Source: Sulfitobacter sp.
GTDB lineage: Bacteria; Pseudomonadota; Alphaproteobacteria; Rhodobacterales; Rhodobacteraceae
DNA: 64,000 nucleotides
Assembly (NCBI GenBank): GCA_029252045.1
Contig: JAQXCD010000022.1
Location: 86,663-150,662 of the forward strand
Reading direction: 5' to 3'
Shown piece by piece: positions 1 through 11,140 of the stretch. The translations under genes and the position numbers were made by a program. The notes beneath the pieces were generated by a model. That model made no database searches and was not told the origin of the DNA. It saw only the letters and a program-made list of their open reading frames with translations. Every line of letters starts with the position of its first letter. The first letter of the stretch is position 1.

Positions 1-639
1 CACTTGGCGTTTCTCACCTGAAGGGGCGGTCAGCTTCCAGACGTTGCCGCTGGACTGGTTGGAGTAATGCAGCAGCTTGTGGTCGTTCAGATCGTCGATC
101 TTTTCGGGGCGGCCGTATTTCTCGAAATAGGCAGGGGAGGCGATCATACGTTTGGTCGTCTCGGTCAGTTTGCGGGCCCGCAGGGTGCTGTCTTCCAGCT
201 CTCCGATGCGCACGGCCATGTCGAAGCCTTCCGAGATCAGCTCAACGTAGCGGTTGTTGAGGACCATGTTGACGGTGATGTCAGGGAAGTCACCTAGGAA
301 TTCAGAGAGGACCGGCGAGAGGTGGTTCACACCAAAGTCGGTCGCGACCGAGATCCGCAGCAAGCCTGAAGGCGCCGATTGCATCTAGGTGACAAGCGCG
401 TCTGCTTCGCCTGCATCATTCAGAACGCGGCGGGCGCGGTCATAATAGGCAAGGCCGATTTCCGTAGGGGAGACGCGGCGTGTTGTCCGGTTGAGAAGGC
501 GTGCGCCGAGGCGGGCCTCAAGCGAGGAGACGTGCTTTGAGACAGCGGATTTAGAAATCCCCATCTTCTTGGCGGCGTCGGTAAAGCCCCCTTGATCCAC
601 CACAGTGGCGAATGCTTCCATTTCTGTCAGGCGGTCCAT
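1..639 (-). pseudogene. LysR-family regulator interrupted by an in-frame TAG; runs off the left edge
   Basis: The start at 639 follows an AGGGG ribosome site. Residues 1-84 are a typical LysR winged-helix domain (MDRLTEMEAFATVVDQGGFT; then KKMGISKSAVSKHVSSLE). At 385-387 the frame meets TAG, but the same frame continues without another stop to position 1 and encodes a normal effector-binding domain (MQSAPSGLLRISVATDFGV onwards). A CAG-to-TAG change in an otherwise intact gene is the simplest reading. As sequenced, translation would give only the DNA-binding half, without the co-inducer and oligomerisation domain. The target is unknown because the natural neighbour lies outside the window. A sequencing error cannot be excluded. 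Confidence 0.85.
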
Positions 640-785
640 ATGCCGTCCCCTTCCATTCTTATTTCGAGGATCAGCTATGAAGGTGGAATGGGGCGCAATC
701 GGGGCAGGGGTGGGACAGTAGCAAGGTAATTGCGGAACCGTTGCAAGGCAGGAAACAGGGGAACAGTGTGTTTCGGGCGATTCTG

Positions 786-1721
786 CTAGATCCACTTTTT
801 CCAGCGAATGACGATCAAAAGCAGCACGGCAAGGAGGGCCATTGATGCGCAAAGTATTGCAAAGGCCCAAGGGCTGTTGAGGCCCGGCATCCCGCCGATG
901 TTGACGCCGAACAGACCTGTGAGAAAGCTGATGGGCAGGAAGATCCCTGCGCCAACCGAAAGAATAAAACTGTTGCGGGCCTGTTTTCGGGCGACATCGA
1001 GATCGTGATCGTCCTGCACGGCATTCAGCCTTTCGCGCTGGGCGTCCAGTTCCTCTACCGCCATTGTGGTGCGGTTTGCCAGTTCGCGCAGAGAGGGTTG
1101 ATCCTCGGAAGGGATCAGGGGTTCTGCGGCCAAGGTATTCAGGGCGGCGCGCTGGGGGTCCAGATAACGGCGCAAGCGAATGACGCGGCGGCGGGCCAAG
1201 GGCAGCTCGGACGGGATGGGGGTTGAGCCGTCGTCCAGATCGGCTTCGAAGAATTCGGTGAGTTTACTGATGGACATGACTTCGGCTTGCACACGGGCGG
1301 TGAGACGGGTCACCAATGCTGTGACAAACGCGGCAGGGGTTGGCGGGGCCATATCGGCCTCGGCGCTCTGGCGGATTTCGTCTATGGCGAAGACCCGCCG
1401 CACGCGGGCTGTCACCACGACGTTGTCCGTTACCCACATGCGGATTGAGACCATCTCCTCGGCGGGCTGGCCGGCATTGAGGTTGATGCCGCGCAGGTTG
1501 AGGATCAGGCCGTCTTCGTATGTATCACAACGCGGCCGTGTTTCCGGCTGGACCAAGGCGCCTGCGGGAATTGCAGGCAGGTTCGTTTCGCACCAGTCGG
1601 CCAAGTGAGGGTCGGATATATCGAAGTGCCACCAGCGATAACGCGCCGGCCCATTGAGATGTGTATCGGTGGGGATTGTGGCACTGCCATCGGCAGCAAT
1701 GTCGAAAACACACAGGGGCAC
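786..1721 (-). CDS. zntB: CorA-family zinc/divalent cation transporter ZntB
   Basis: This 311-residue inner-membrane protein belongs to the CorA/ZntB (2-TM-GxN) family. A cytoplasmic N-terminal domain of about 240 residues with a long charged helical stretch (residues 165-245) precedes two C-terminal membrane helices (about 250-272 and 283-304). The family signature between them appears as FGVNIGGMPG, that is GVN rather than the GMN of true CorA, which favours ZntB. The chain ends in a basic RWKKWI tail, usual for these funnels. Members form pentamers and move Zn2+ or other divalent cations. It stands alone, 146 bp from the broken LysR gene. Confidence 0.85.
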   Translation of the reverse strand: MPLCVFDIAADGSATIPTDTHLNGPARYRWWHFDISDPHLADWCETNLPAIPAGALVQPETRPRCDTYEDGLILNLRGINLNAGQPAEEMVSIRMWVTDNVVVTARVRRVFAIDEIRQSAEADMAPPTPAAFVTALVTRLTARVQAEVMSISKLTEFFEADLDDGSTPIPSELPLARRRVIRLRRYLDPQRAALNTLAAEPLIPSEDQPSLRELANRTTMAVEELDAQRERLNAVQDDHDLDVARKQARNSFILSVGAGIFLPISFLTGLFGVNIGGMPGLNSPWAFAILCASMALLAVLLLIVIRWKKWI

Positions 1722-1787
1722 GGCGCATCCTTTGGTTCAGGTGTTGCGCCATTGTTTACTTCTAGCACGCGGGTTGCAAGTGCGGTT

Positions 1788-1862
1788 AGGGGCCAGCCCC
1801 CTTGGCCCAAGGGCCAATCCCCCGGAGGATATAGGGCCAAGAAAGATAGGGGGGCTGGCTGG
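1788..1862. repeat. Intergenic palindromic repeat, copy A
   Basis: Between zntB and fadH lies GGGGCCAGCCCCC, then TTGGCCC-AA-GGGCCAA, then CCCCCGGAGGATA and a purine-rich tail, closed by GGGGGGCTGGCTGG, which is complementary to the first block. A second copy lies near 18555-18616. The central stem is 7 bp here and 6 bp in copy B, with both arms changed together, so the hairpin itself appears conserved. Similar CCCCCGGAG-containing intergenic sequences are familiar from Roseobacter-group genomes (from memory). Confidence 0.7.
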
Positions 1863-1866
1863 TTCC

Positions 1867-3972
<2,106 letters not shown>

Positions 3973-4026
3973 TCAGCCTGAGGGTGCTTTCGATACCTGT
4001 GTGGGTGATGTAGGTTGGCCGGGAAT

Positions 4027-4533
4027 ATGATCAACAAAAGTGACCTGAGCATGACGCCCGAAGAAATTGAAAAACTGCCCTACCGTCCTTGTGTGGGATT
4101 GATGCTGTTGAACGCCGCGGGCGAGGTGTTTGTAGGTCAGCGGCTGGACCGTGATTATGAGGCCTGGCAGATGCCACAGGGGGGTGTTGACCCCGGTGAA
4201 GACCCGCGCGATGCGGCGCTGCGCGAGCTGGAAGAGGAAACCGGCATCACCCGTGATCTGGTAGAGATAGAAGCAGAGAGCGCAGGTTGGCTGCCGTATG
4301 AGTTGCCGCGGGAGTTGGTGCCAAAGCTGTGGAAGGGTAAATATCGCGGGCAGGAGCAGAAGTGGTTTTTGCTGCGGTTTAACGGGACGGATGATCAGGT
4401 GAACATCCAGACGGCCGAGCCGGAGTTCCGCGAGTGGCGGTGGCTGGCGGCGGCGGAAATGCTGGACGGGATTGTGCCGTTCAAGCGCGATGTTTACGCG
4501 CGTGTTGTTGAAGAGTTCGGGGAGTTTTTATGA
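4027..4533 (+). CDS. rppH: RNA pyrophosphohydrolase (Nudix)
   Basis: A 168-residue Nudix hydrolase with a complete Nudix box ([20 protein letters not shown], followed by TGI). Length and flanking sequence ([37 protein letters not shown]) match the RppH/IalA group, which removes pyrophosphate from the 5' end of mRNA or cleaves dinucleoside polyphosphates. An in-frame TTG lies at 4015 and another ATG at 4051. I chose the ATG at 4027, although no strong ribosome site supports it. The 3' end overlaps the next gene by ATGA. Confidence 0.88.
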   Translation: MINKSDLSMTPEEIEKLPYRPCVGLMLLNAAGEVFVGQRLDRDYEAWQMPQGGVDPGEDPRDAALRELEEETGITRDLVEIEAESAGWLPYELPRELVPKLWKGKYRGQEQKWFLLRFNGTDDQVNIQTAEPEFREWRWLAAAEMLDGIVPFKRDVYARVVEEFGEFL

Positions 4534-5015
4534 AGTACCTGGTTCTTGCGGCGTTGGTCGCTTGCGTGCCTGTTACGGCGACAGCGCTGTCGTGCAGGCC
4601 CCATTCCGTTGTGGCGGCGTTTCAGCAGGCCCAAGCATCAGAGTCACATTTTGTTGTTGTACGCGGCAAGCTGAATTTTGATGTCCGCAAGCTGCCGAAG
4701 GTAAATTATAATAATCAGGGCGCAACACCGGAGCTGACTTTGATCAAAGCCAAGCTGACGGGGATGCCCCTTTCGAAGACCGGCTTCAACGCGCCTTTCA
4801 GCAAGCCGGTGACGCTTGCGGTTTCCTGTTACGGGCCGTGGTGCGCAACTGTTCAGCAGGGGACCGAAGTGCTGGCCTTTGTTGAACTGGGTGCGAAGGG
4901 GAATGTGGTTTCGACCAATCCGTGCGGGGGATACCTGTTTGGCACACCCACACCACGCATGATCCGTTCCGTGACGGGATGTTTTTCAGGAAAGTCCTGC
5001 GCGCCGCTTAGATGA
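4530..5015 (+). CDS. Secreted cysteine-containing protein of unknown function
   Basis: Starts on the ATGA that ends rppH, so the two are probably translationally coupled. The 161-residue product begins with a typical signal peptide ([21 protein letters not shown], cleavage predicted near residue 19). The mature part holds six cysteines ([24 protein letters not shown]), suggesting disulfides in the periplasm. I recognise no enzyme motif. Its stop overlaps the convergent acetyltransferase gene by a few bases. The function is unknown; only secretion and disulfide bonding are inferred. Confidence 0.7.
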   Translation: MKYLVLAALVACVPVTATALSCRPHSVVAAFQQAQASESHFVVVRGKLNFDVRKLPKVNYNNQGATPELTLIKAKLTGMPLSKTGFNAPFSKPVTLAVSCYGPWCATVQQGTEVLAFVELGAKGNVVSTNPCGGYLFGTPTPRMIRSVTGCFSGKSCAPLR

Positions 5016-5598
5016 TCGGGAAGGCGGGCGCTGCATCGGCGGGAAGAAACCCTGACAGGCGGGGATCGTCGTCGATGTCGATCTCGCGTTTGAAGGGGGT
5101 AAAACCCGAGCGGATGTAGAATGTCAGCGCCTGCGGGCTGTCGTTTGTGCAGGTATGGACATGAAAGCGGGTGATGTCTGCGGCCCACGCGCGGCGGATG
5201 GCCTGTGTCATCAGATAGCGCCCCGCACCTGATCCGATCAGTGCTTTTGTCAGGCCGAAATACGCCAGCTCGCATTCACCTTCCTTGCGAAAGTCCAGCT
5301 CCAGCAGGGCTTCGTCCTGCCAGTCTTTGGCGAGGGTATAATATTCGATAGACGGATTTGCCAAACCCTCTGCGAGGGCTGTCTGGTCCAGCATCAGGCG
5401 CCCGTACCAGAGCCAGTCTTGCCCCACGCGCGAAAATACATCGCGGTACCATTCTACTGTTGGCATCACACGCCGGAAGGTGATGCCGTCGGGCAGGGGG
5501 AGATCGGCAAGGGCCGGGGGTTTGTGCATTTCCAGATAGGTGACGACCACAGGCATTTTGCCCGCAGGGACGGCGTGCAGACCGTTTGACAGGCTCAT
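5008..5598 (-). CDS. GNAT-family N-acetyltransferase
   Basis: The product has 196 residues. The C-terminal part carries the GNAT core: the beta4 strand (ECELAYFGLTKALIGSGAGRYLM) with a modified acetyl-CoA loop, then TRFHVHTCTNDSPQALTFYIRSGF, the usual end of the fold. The acceptor is not predictable. The start at 5598 lies in an ATGA overlap with the kinase gene upstream; the open frame extends further 5' only as a shadow inside that gene. It is the last gene of an nth-kinase-acetyltransferase operon in which every junction is a 4-bp overlap. Confidence 0.8.
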   Translation of the reverse strand: MSLSNGLHAVPAGKMPVVVTYLEMHKPPALADLPLPDGITFRRVMPTVEWYRDVFSRVGQDWLWYGRLMLDQTALAEGLANPSIEYYTLAKDWQDEALLELDFRKEGECELAYFGLTKALIGSGAGRYLMTQAIRRAWAADITRFHVHTCTNDSPQALTFYIRSGFTPFKREIDIDDDPRLSGFLPADAAPAFPII

Positions 5599-6587
5599 AC
5601 CAGACCTTCTTTGCGGAAAATCTCCATCATGTCCCTTTCGGGGCGGGGGCCGATGTGGCTGATGACTTCGGCGCCGCATAGATTGCCCATGCGCCCGCAG
5701 GTTTCCAGATCACGGCCCGTTGCCATGCCGTAGATGAAACCGGCGGCGAATTGATCGCCGGCGCCCGTCGCATCAACAGGGGTAACGCGGGCAGGGGCCG
5801 GAATGTCCACCCGCTCGGATCCGGCGATAAGGGTTACACCGTCCCCGCCACGGGTGCAGACCATCACGGGGCACATGGCGGCAGTGCGGGCCATGGCGTC
5901 TTCCAGATCATCGGTCTGGAATAGGGATTCGATCTCGGCCTCATTGCCGATGACAAAGTCCAGCTCGTGTTCGATCATTTGCAGGAAATCGGCGCGGTGG
6001 CGTTCAACGCAGAATGGATCGGAGATTGTAATGCCTGCTTTGCCGCCGCCCGCTTTGGCTGCGCGTGCGGCCTCGCGGAAGGCGGTTTTGCCGGCGTCTT
6101 CGTCAAAGAGATACCCTTCGAGGAACATGATCTTGGCGTTGCCAGCAACAGGGGCAGGGACATCGGCAGAGGACAGGCCGGTGGAGATACCCAGATAGGT
6201 GTTCATCGAGCGCTCCCCATCGGGGGTGACAAAGATCATGCTGCGGGATGTGGGTGTGTCGCCATCTGTAACGGGGACGTTCACAAAGTCGATGCCGTTG
6301 TCTGTCATCGCTTTGGCGTAGAAGCGGCCCAGACCATCATCGCGTACCCGCCCGATAAAGGCGGTGTTCAGGCCCAAGGCGCCAACGCCCGCAACGGTGT
6401 TTGCCACAGCGCCACCCGGCGTTTGAACACGGTCATCCATCGCGGCGTACAGCTGTTCAGCGCGGTCCTGCGGGACCAGCTGCATGATGCCTTTTTCGAT
6501 GCCCATGTTATCCAGAAACGCATCATCCGAATGGCTGATGACATCCACCACGGCATTGCCGATGCCTACGAGGTCATATGTTTTCAT
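5595..6587 (-). CDS. PfkB-family sugar/adenosine kinase
   Basis: A 330-residue ribokinase-family (PfkB) kinase. The N-terminal motif GNAVVDVISH and the C-terminal signature DATGAGDQFAAGFIYG, with its anion-hole GAGD and catalytic Asp, are intact. Among PfkB proteins the overall sequence resembles the alphaproteobacterial adenosine kinases, but the substrate could be another nucleoside or sugar. The start at 6587 is preceded by AGGA about 9 bases upstream and overlaps the nth stop by ATGA. It sits between nth and an acetyltransferase gene, an arrangement that gives no clue to the substrate. Confidence 0.85.
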   Translation of the reverse strand: MKTYDLVGIGNAVVDVISHSDDAFLDNMGIEKGIMQLVPQDRAEQLYAAMDDRVQTPGGAVANTVAGVGALGLNTAFIGRVRDDGLGRFYAKAMTDNGIDFVNVPVTDGDTPTSRSMIFVTPDGERSMNTYLGISTGLSSADVPAPVAGNAKIMFLEGYLFDEDAGKTAFREAARAAKAGGGKAGITISDPFCVERHRADFLQMIEHELDFVIGNEAEIESLFQTDDLEDAMARTAAMCPVMVCTRGGDGVTLIAGSERVDIPAPARVTPVDATGAGDQFAAGFIYGMATGRDLETCGRMGNLCGAEVISHIGPRPERDMMEIFRKEGLV

Positions 6588-7237
6588 GTCGTCTTGTCCT
6601 TGTATGCGCAGAGGTCTTTGATGATGCAGGTGCGGCACTGCGGATTGCGTGCCTTGCAGTGATACCGGCCATGCAGGATCAGCCAGTGGTGGGCGTGCAG
6701 CTGGAAGTCTGCGGGAATGTTGTCTTCAACCGCGCGCTCGACCGCTTCGACGGTTTTACCCGGCGCGATGCCGGTGCGGTTCCCCACGCGGAAGATATGG
6801 GTGTCCACCGCCTGTGCAGGTTGCCGCCACCACATGTTCAGCACGACATTGGCCGTCTTGCGCCCGACACCCGGCAGTGATTGCAGGGCAGCGCGGGAAT
6901 TGGGAACGATGCCGTCATAGTCATCGACCAATATCTGGCTCAGCTTGATGACGTTCTTGGCTTTCTGGCGGAACAGCCCGATGGTCTTGATGTGCTCGGT
7001 CACACCTTCTAGGCCAAGGTCCAGCATTTTCTGCGGTGTGTCTGCGATCTGGAACAACGCGCGCGTGGCTTTGTTGACGCCCACATCGGTGGCCTGCGCA
7101 GATAGGGCCACGGCCACAACCAGCGTGTAGACGTTCACATGCTCCAGCTCGCCTTCAGGCTCTGGATCAGCATCCCGAAAGCGTTCCATGATGGCGCGGA
7201 TGGTGTGATAATCGAGTTGTTTCGACGGTTTGCTCAT
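6584..7237 (-). CDS. nth: Endonuclease III
   Basis: A DNA N-glycosylase/AP lyase of base excision repair that removes oxidised pyrimidines. The 217-residue product has the helix-hairpin-helix LPGVGRKTANVVLN with the catalytic lysine, the catalytic aspartate in VDTHIFRV, and a C-terminal 4Fe-4S motif C-X6-C-X2-C-X5-C (CKARNPQCRTCIIKDLC). The start at 7237 (MSKPSK) is used rather than the longer open frame because that extension runs into the divergent ada promoter. It heads a three-gene overlapping operon and lies divergent to an Ada-like repair gene, giving a small DNA-repair cluster. Confidence 0.95.
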   Translation of the reverse strand: MSKPSKQLDYHTIRAIMERFRDADPEPEGELEHVNVYTLVVAVALSAQATDVGVNKATRALFQIADTPQKMLDLGLEGVTEHIKTIGLFRQKAKNVIKLSQILVDDYDGIVPNSRAALQSLPGVGRKTANVVLNMWWRQPAQAVDTHIFRVGNRTGIAPGKTVEAVERAVEDNIPADFQLHAHHWLILHGRYHCKARNPQCRTCIIKDLCAYKDKTT

Positions 7238-7299
7238 GGCGGGAAGGTATGCGCAGGTTTCGGGTCGCTTGCAAGACAGCGGGCGCATATTGTGGCGCC

Positions 7300-8199
7300 A
7301 TGACACAGATGATCCATCAGCCCGACGATTCCGGAACCGCCTATCATTACGGCGTCATTGCCCGCGCTATTGCGTTGATTGACGGGGCTGCGGAACCGCT
7401 GAGCCTTGAGGCGCTGGCGGCGAAAATGGGGATGAGTGCTGCGCATTTCCAACGGGTGTTTTCTGCTTGGGTAGGCGTATCGCCTAAACGCTATCAGCAG
7501 TACCTGACGCTGGGCCATGCCAAGACGCTTCTGCGCGAGCAGTTCACGACGCTGGAGGCGGCGCATTCTACGGGGTTATCAGGCACGGGGCGGTTGCACG
7601 ATCTGTTTGTGCGGTGGGAGGCGATGAGCCCCGGAGAGTTTGCTACCGGCGGGGCGGGGTTGCAGATATTCTGGGGCTGGTTCGAGAGCACCTTTGGCCC
7701 TGTGGTGGTGATGGCAACGGAGAAGGGAATCTGTGGCCTGTCACTGGCTGCCGAGATGGGCGAAGAGGCGGCGATGGCTGATCTGCTGGCGCGGTGGCCT
7801 GCTGCGACGTTTACAGAAGATCCTGTGCGGTTGCGCCCTTGGGTGCTGGCTGCATTCGGGATTGAAAGCGGCTTGGACCGTGCGCCGCTCTACCTGATTG
7901 GCGCGCCATTCCAGATCAAGGTTTGGGAGGCGCTGCTGCATTTGCCGGAGGGGCAAGTGACAACCTATGGCGCAATTGCGCAGGCCATTGGCAACCCCAA
8001 GGCGGTGCGGGCGGTGGGCACGGCGGTAGGGCGCAATCCCATCGGCTATCTGATCCCCTGTCACCGCGTGTTGCGCAAATCGGGCGGTTTGGGCGGCTAT
8101 CACTGGGGCTTGCCGGTAAAGCGCGCGATGTTGGGCTACGAAGCTGCACGCCGTGAAGGTGCGCGGGATGCCGCTTATTCCCCGCAATCCGGCATTTAG
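7300..8199 (+). CDS. ada: Ada-like AraC regulator / O6-methylguanine-DNA methyltransferase
   Basis: The 299-residue protein joins an AraC-type helix-turn-helix domain (residues about 15-100; LSLEALAAKMGMSAAHFQRV) to a methylguanine methyltransferase domain (about 120-290). The active site IPCHRVLR, with the methyl-accepting cysteine, is intact. The N-terminal zinc-binding methyl-phosphotriester domain of E. coli Ada is absent, so the usual methyl switch on that domain cannot operate. It should repair O6-methylguanine and may still bind DNA. The start at 7300 (MTQMIHQ) is chosen because the upstream extension overlaps the nth promoter. Confidence 0.9.
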   Translation: MTQMIHQPDDSGTAYHYGVIARAIALIDGAAEPLSLEALAAKMGMSAAHFQRVFSAWVGVSPKRYQQYLTLGHAKTLLREQFTTLEAAHSTGLSGTGRLHDLFVRWEAMSPGEFATGGAGLQIFWGWFESTFGPVVVMATEKGICGLSLAAEMGEEAAMADLLARWPAATFTEDPVRLRPWVLAAFGIESGLDRAPLYLIGAPFQIKVWEALLHLPEGQVTTYGAIAQAIGNPKAVRAVGTAVGRNPIGYLIPCHRVLRKSGGLGGYHWGLPVKRAMLGYEAARREGARDAAYSPQSGI

Positions 8200-8280
8200 T
8201 CAGGAACGATTCCGCCTTATATTGGGTTTACCGAAAAGATGCTTCGCCCGAACGGAGCCGAAACAGTAAGGCAGTATACT

Positions 8281-8958
8281 ATGACATTTATAAAATTCCC
8301 GGCACTGGCCGCATTGGTGACGGTTGTTGCGCTGGGCGCATGTACCAACCCGAACGGCTCCATTTTGGCCCAGCCGAATGATCCGAACCAGAAACTGAAA
8401 AACGGCGTGCTGATTGGCGCGGCGTCAGGTGCCGTTATCGGTGCGCTGTCCAAAGGGGATGGCAACCGTGACAAGGGTGCGTTGCGTGGTGCAATCATTG
8501 GCGGTGCGCTGGGTGCAGGAGCGGGTGCGCTGCTGGACAAGCAGGAGCGCGATCTGCGTGCCAGCCTCGGCAATGACAACGTGACCATCAACAACACCGG
8601 CGACCGTCTGATTGTGACGCTGCCGCAGGACATCCTGTTTGCAACAGGTTCCAGCGCTGTGCGCCCTGATTTGCAGCGTGATCTGGGTGCCGTTGCGGGT
8701 AACCTTCAGGCCTACCCTGACTCGACCATCCAGATTATCGGTCACACCGACAGCGATGGTGATGCAGGTTCCAACCAGCAACTGTCCGAGGACCGTGCCA
8801 ACGCGGTTGCAAACGTATTACTGAACAACGGCATCTCGCGCTCGCGCGTGCAGGCCTATGGCCGTGGCGAAAGCCAGCCCGTGTCCAGCAACCTGAACCC
8901 GCAAGGCAAGGCGCAAAACCGTCGTGTGGAAATTGTGATCCTGCCAAACGCGGCGTGA
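8281..8958 (+). CDS. OmpA-family outer-membrane lipoprotein (YiaD-like)
   Basis: The 225-residue product has a lipoprotein signal ending in LGAC (Cys about residue 21). A glycine-rich segment follows (residues 42-83, GAASGAVIGAL and GAIIGGALGAGAGALL), probably a glycine-zipper region. The C-terminal OmpA domain contains DILFATGSSAVRP, IQIIGHTDSDGD and a run of NRRVEI, the residues that hold peptidoglycan diaminopimelate. It is expected to anchor the outer membrane to the cell wall. It is followed by a strong terminator and appears monocistronic. Confidence 0.9.
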   Translation: MTFIKFPALAALVTVVALGACTNPNGSILAQPNDPNQKLKNGVLIGAASGAVIGALSKGDGNRDKGALRGAIIGGALGAGAGALLDKQERDLRASLGNDNVTINNTGDRLIVTLPQDILFATGSSAVRPDLQRDLGAVAGNLQAYPDSTIQIIGHTDSDGDAGSNQQLSEDRANAVANVLLNNGISRSRVQAYGRGESQPVSSNLNPQGKAQNRRVEIVILPNAA

Positions 8959-8977
8959 TCCTACTCTAATCCGGATT

Positions 8978-9015
8978 AAGGCCCTGATGCAGTTTCGCAT
9001 CGGGGCCTTTTTTGT
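8978..9015 (+). terminator. Rho-independent terminator of the OmpA-family lipoprotein gene
   Basis: AAGGCCCTGATGC and GCATCGGGGCCTT form a long GC-rich stem around a short AGTTTC loop, followed by a run of T residues at about 9007-9013. It lies 20 bp after the stop codon. Confidence 0.9.
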
Positions 9016-9119
9016 TGCCTGCGCAAAAGCGCACATCCGGTGTGTTGTTGCGTACCTTGAGAGTGAGGAAAAAAGCCACACATATAAGGACAAGAGACAT
9101 TCAATTAAGGACGACACCC

Positions 9120-9659
9120 ATGGCTTCTCCCAAACTCCTCGGCATTTCAGGTTCGCTTCGCAAGGACAGCCACAATTCACTGTTGTTGGCAGAGGCCGTG
9201 CGGCTGTTCGGGGATGCGCAGTACACGCAGGCCGATATCAACCTGCCGCTGTACAACGGCGATGACGAAGAGGCGCATGGTGTGCCTGCCGCTGTGGACG
9301 CGTTGGCGCAGCAAATCGCGGGTGCGGATGCGGTTTTGATCTCGACGCCCGAATATAACAAAGGCCCGTCAGGCGCGTTGAAAAATGCACTGGACTGGAT
9401 CAGCCGCTCACAAATCAAGCCGTGGGGCGGCAAGCCTGTGGCGGTCATGTCCGCCGCAGCAGGCCGCGCGGGTGGCGAGCGTGCACAGATGGTGCTGCGC
9501 GGCTTTATGGTGCCCTTCCGTCCGCGTATCCTGCAAGGGCCGGAAATCCATGTGGCTGCCAGCTATGAAGCGTTTGATGCCAATGGCCAGCTGACGGGCG
9601 AGGTGTACATCAACGAGCTGACCCAGTTGATGGCTTCCTTGCGCAGCGAAATCCGCTAG
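9120..9659 (+). CDS. NADPH-dependent FMN reductase
   Basis: A 179-residue flavodoxin-like reductase. The N-terminal FMN phosphate loop GISGSLRKDSHN and the middle motif ISTPEYNKGPSGALKNALDW are those of the NADPH-dependent FMN reductase/chromate-quinone reductase family (ChrR, azoreductase-like). Members reduce quinones, chromate or free FMN in the cytoplasm with NAD(P)H. The start at 9120 follows TAAGGA with about 8 bases of spacing; longer open sequence upstream overlaps the terminator region. Its stop overlaps the convergent VOC gene by 4 bp. Confidence 0.88.
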   Translation: MASPKLLGISGSLRKDSHNSLLLAEAVRLFGDAQYTQADINLPLYNGDDEEAHGVPAAVDALAQQIAGADAVLISTPEYNKGPSGALKNALDWISRSQIKPWGGKPVAVMSAAAGRAGGERAQMVLRGFMVPFRPRILQGPEIHVAASYEAFDANGQLTGEVYINELTQLMASLRSEIR

Positions 9660-10054
9660 GCGGGTGTGCTGACCTCGATCAGGTTTCCATCAGGATCCCG
9701 CAGATAGAGCGACAAGATAGGTCCGGTAGCCCCCGTGCGGGGCACCGGGCCTGTTTCTATTTCAAAACCTGTTTGTGCAAAATGGTTCTGCCACACCGAT
9801 AGGGGCGTATCGGACAGAAAGCACAGATCGGCCGAGCCCGTCTGGACGTGGCGGGCTTTGGGTTCAAACTCTGCGCCGTGCTGGTGCAGGTTGATCTTCA
9901 TTGTCCCGAAACACAGGGCGTGGCGGGTTGTGCCATCCGCGACTGTGAAGGATGTCGGGGTCATGCCGAGGGCCTGTTGGTAAAAGGCAAGCGTGGCAGG
10001 GATATCGGCCACTGTCAGCACAAAGTGGTCCAGCGTTTTTAGGCGGGGTGTCAT
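9656..10054 (-). CDS. VOC-family (glyoxalase/dioxygenase-fold) protein
   Basis: The 132-residue product is a single vicinal-oxygen-chelate module pair: LDHFVLTVADIPATLAFYQQ at the start, INLHQHG in the middle and LYLRDPDGNLIEV at the end. The conserved His and Glu positions are compatible with metal binding. Members of this size are often annotated as glyoxalase/fosfomycin-resistance-like proteins, but the substrate cannot be read from sequence. Its ATG overlaps the stop of the upstream oxidoreductase (ATGA), so the two are co-transcribed. Confidence 0.82.
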   Translation of the reverse strand: MTPRLKTLDHFVLTVADIPATLAFYQQALGMTPTSFTVADGTTRHALCFGTMKINLHQHGAEFEPKARHVQTGSADLCFLSDTPLSVWQNHFAQTGFEIETGPVPRTGATGPILSLYLRDPDGNLIEVSTPA

Positions 10055-11082
10055 AGGCTATCCTCCACACGGAATCCTTTGGGAATGGTGTCTTTGGCGT
10101 CCAGCAGTAGGTCAGCCATAACTTGAGCCACTTTGGGGGCCATGCCAAAGCCGATCTTGAAGCCGCCATTGGCGATGTAATGGCCGCTGCGGTCCGGCCA
10201 AGGCCCCAGCATCGGGGCACGCGACCGTGCGCGCGGCCGCACGCCTACCCAGCGTGCAATCACGGGCGCCTCGCGCAGGGCCGGCACGGCGGCGCGGGCG
10301 GCAGCGATGACATTGTCCAGTTGCGGGTCTGTGCTGGTGGGGTCATCGTATGTGTTTTCGGAGGTGGAGCCGATGGCGACAGTGCCGTCCAGATGCGGGA
10401 TCAAATGCACCCCGCCGGCAAACAGTTGCGGCAGTCCCGCAGCATCATAGCGGAGCAGGGCGGCCTGCCCTTTGACGCCGCTGCCCATAGTGCGCGTGTG
10501 TCGTGCGTTTAGCGCCTCCAGTCCGGCAACACCTGTCGCCCATAGCACGGCTCCTTTGTCCGGCCCATCGTGCTGGATGTGAACGCCTGCATTCAAAAGG
10601 GCGGCAACCAGCGCGTCGCAGGCCTGACGGGGGTGTATATGCGCGCTGAGGGTGTCGCGGATCAGGTGGCCATCGGGGCTGGCTGGTTCCCAATGGCCTA
10701 GGGGCGCTGTGATGACTTCCCAAGTGGCGTTGTCACTCCATAATTCCTGCGCAGTCTCGACACGGCGCAAGGCCAGTGCGCGTGCATGCGCGTCAGCGAT
10801 GGGTTGTAGCCGTCCGGTGCGGGCGTAGCCTGCGCTTTTGCCGCCCGCTTTTGCCACATCGCCCCAGAACTGTTCTGCCATAAGCAGACTTTCGAGTTGG
10901 AACGCCTTTTTCGGGTTCCAGTTTTCCGGCACATGCGGGGCCAATGCGCCCACTACCCCGCCGCTGCTGCCGGCACCCGCGCCGCCCGGATCAATGATCT
11001 GTACGGATGCGCCGCGTTGCACGCAGGCCCATGCAATTGACAGTCCGAAGATGCCGGCGCCTTTGATGGTGATATCGGTCAT
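10051..11082 (-). CDS. FAD-dependent oxidoreductase, probable MnmC(o) half
   Basis: A 343-residue DAO-fold flavoprotein. The N-terminal FAD motif is KGAGIFGLSIAWACVQRGAS; GSSGGVVGALAPHVPENW and GVRPRARSRAPMLG-like segments match the oxidase half of MnmC, which removes the carboxymethyl group from cmnm5U34 of tRNA. The methyltransferase half is encoded by the divergent neighbour at 11141. Length and context support tRNA modification, but a free amino-acid oxidase (glycine oxidase/DadA-like) is a possible alternative. The start at 11082 follows AGGGG. The gene overlaps the VOC gene downstream by ATGA. Confidence 0.75.
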   Translation of the reverse strand: MTDITIKGAGIFGLSIAWACVQRGASVQIIDPGGAGAGSSGGVVGALAPHVPENWNPKKAFQLESLLMAEQFWGDVAKAGGKSAGYARTGRLQPIADAHARALALRRVETAQELWSDNATWEVITAPLGHWEPASPDGHLIRDTLSAHIHPRQACDALVAALLNAGVHIQHDGPDKGAVLWATGVAGLEALNARHTRTMGSGVKGQAALLRYDAAGLPQLFAGGVHLIPHLDGTVAIGSTSENTYDDPTSTDPQLDNVIAAARAAVPALREAPVIARWVGVRPRARSRAPMLGPWPDRSGHYIANGGFKIGFGMAPKVAQVMADLLLDAKDTIPKGFRVEDSL

Positions 11083-11140
11083 TGCCCCTGCCTCACTTTG
11101 CGCGCAAGTTGCGCCGGAATGACAGATACAGGGCATATGC

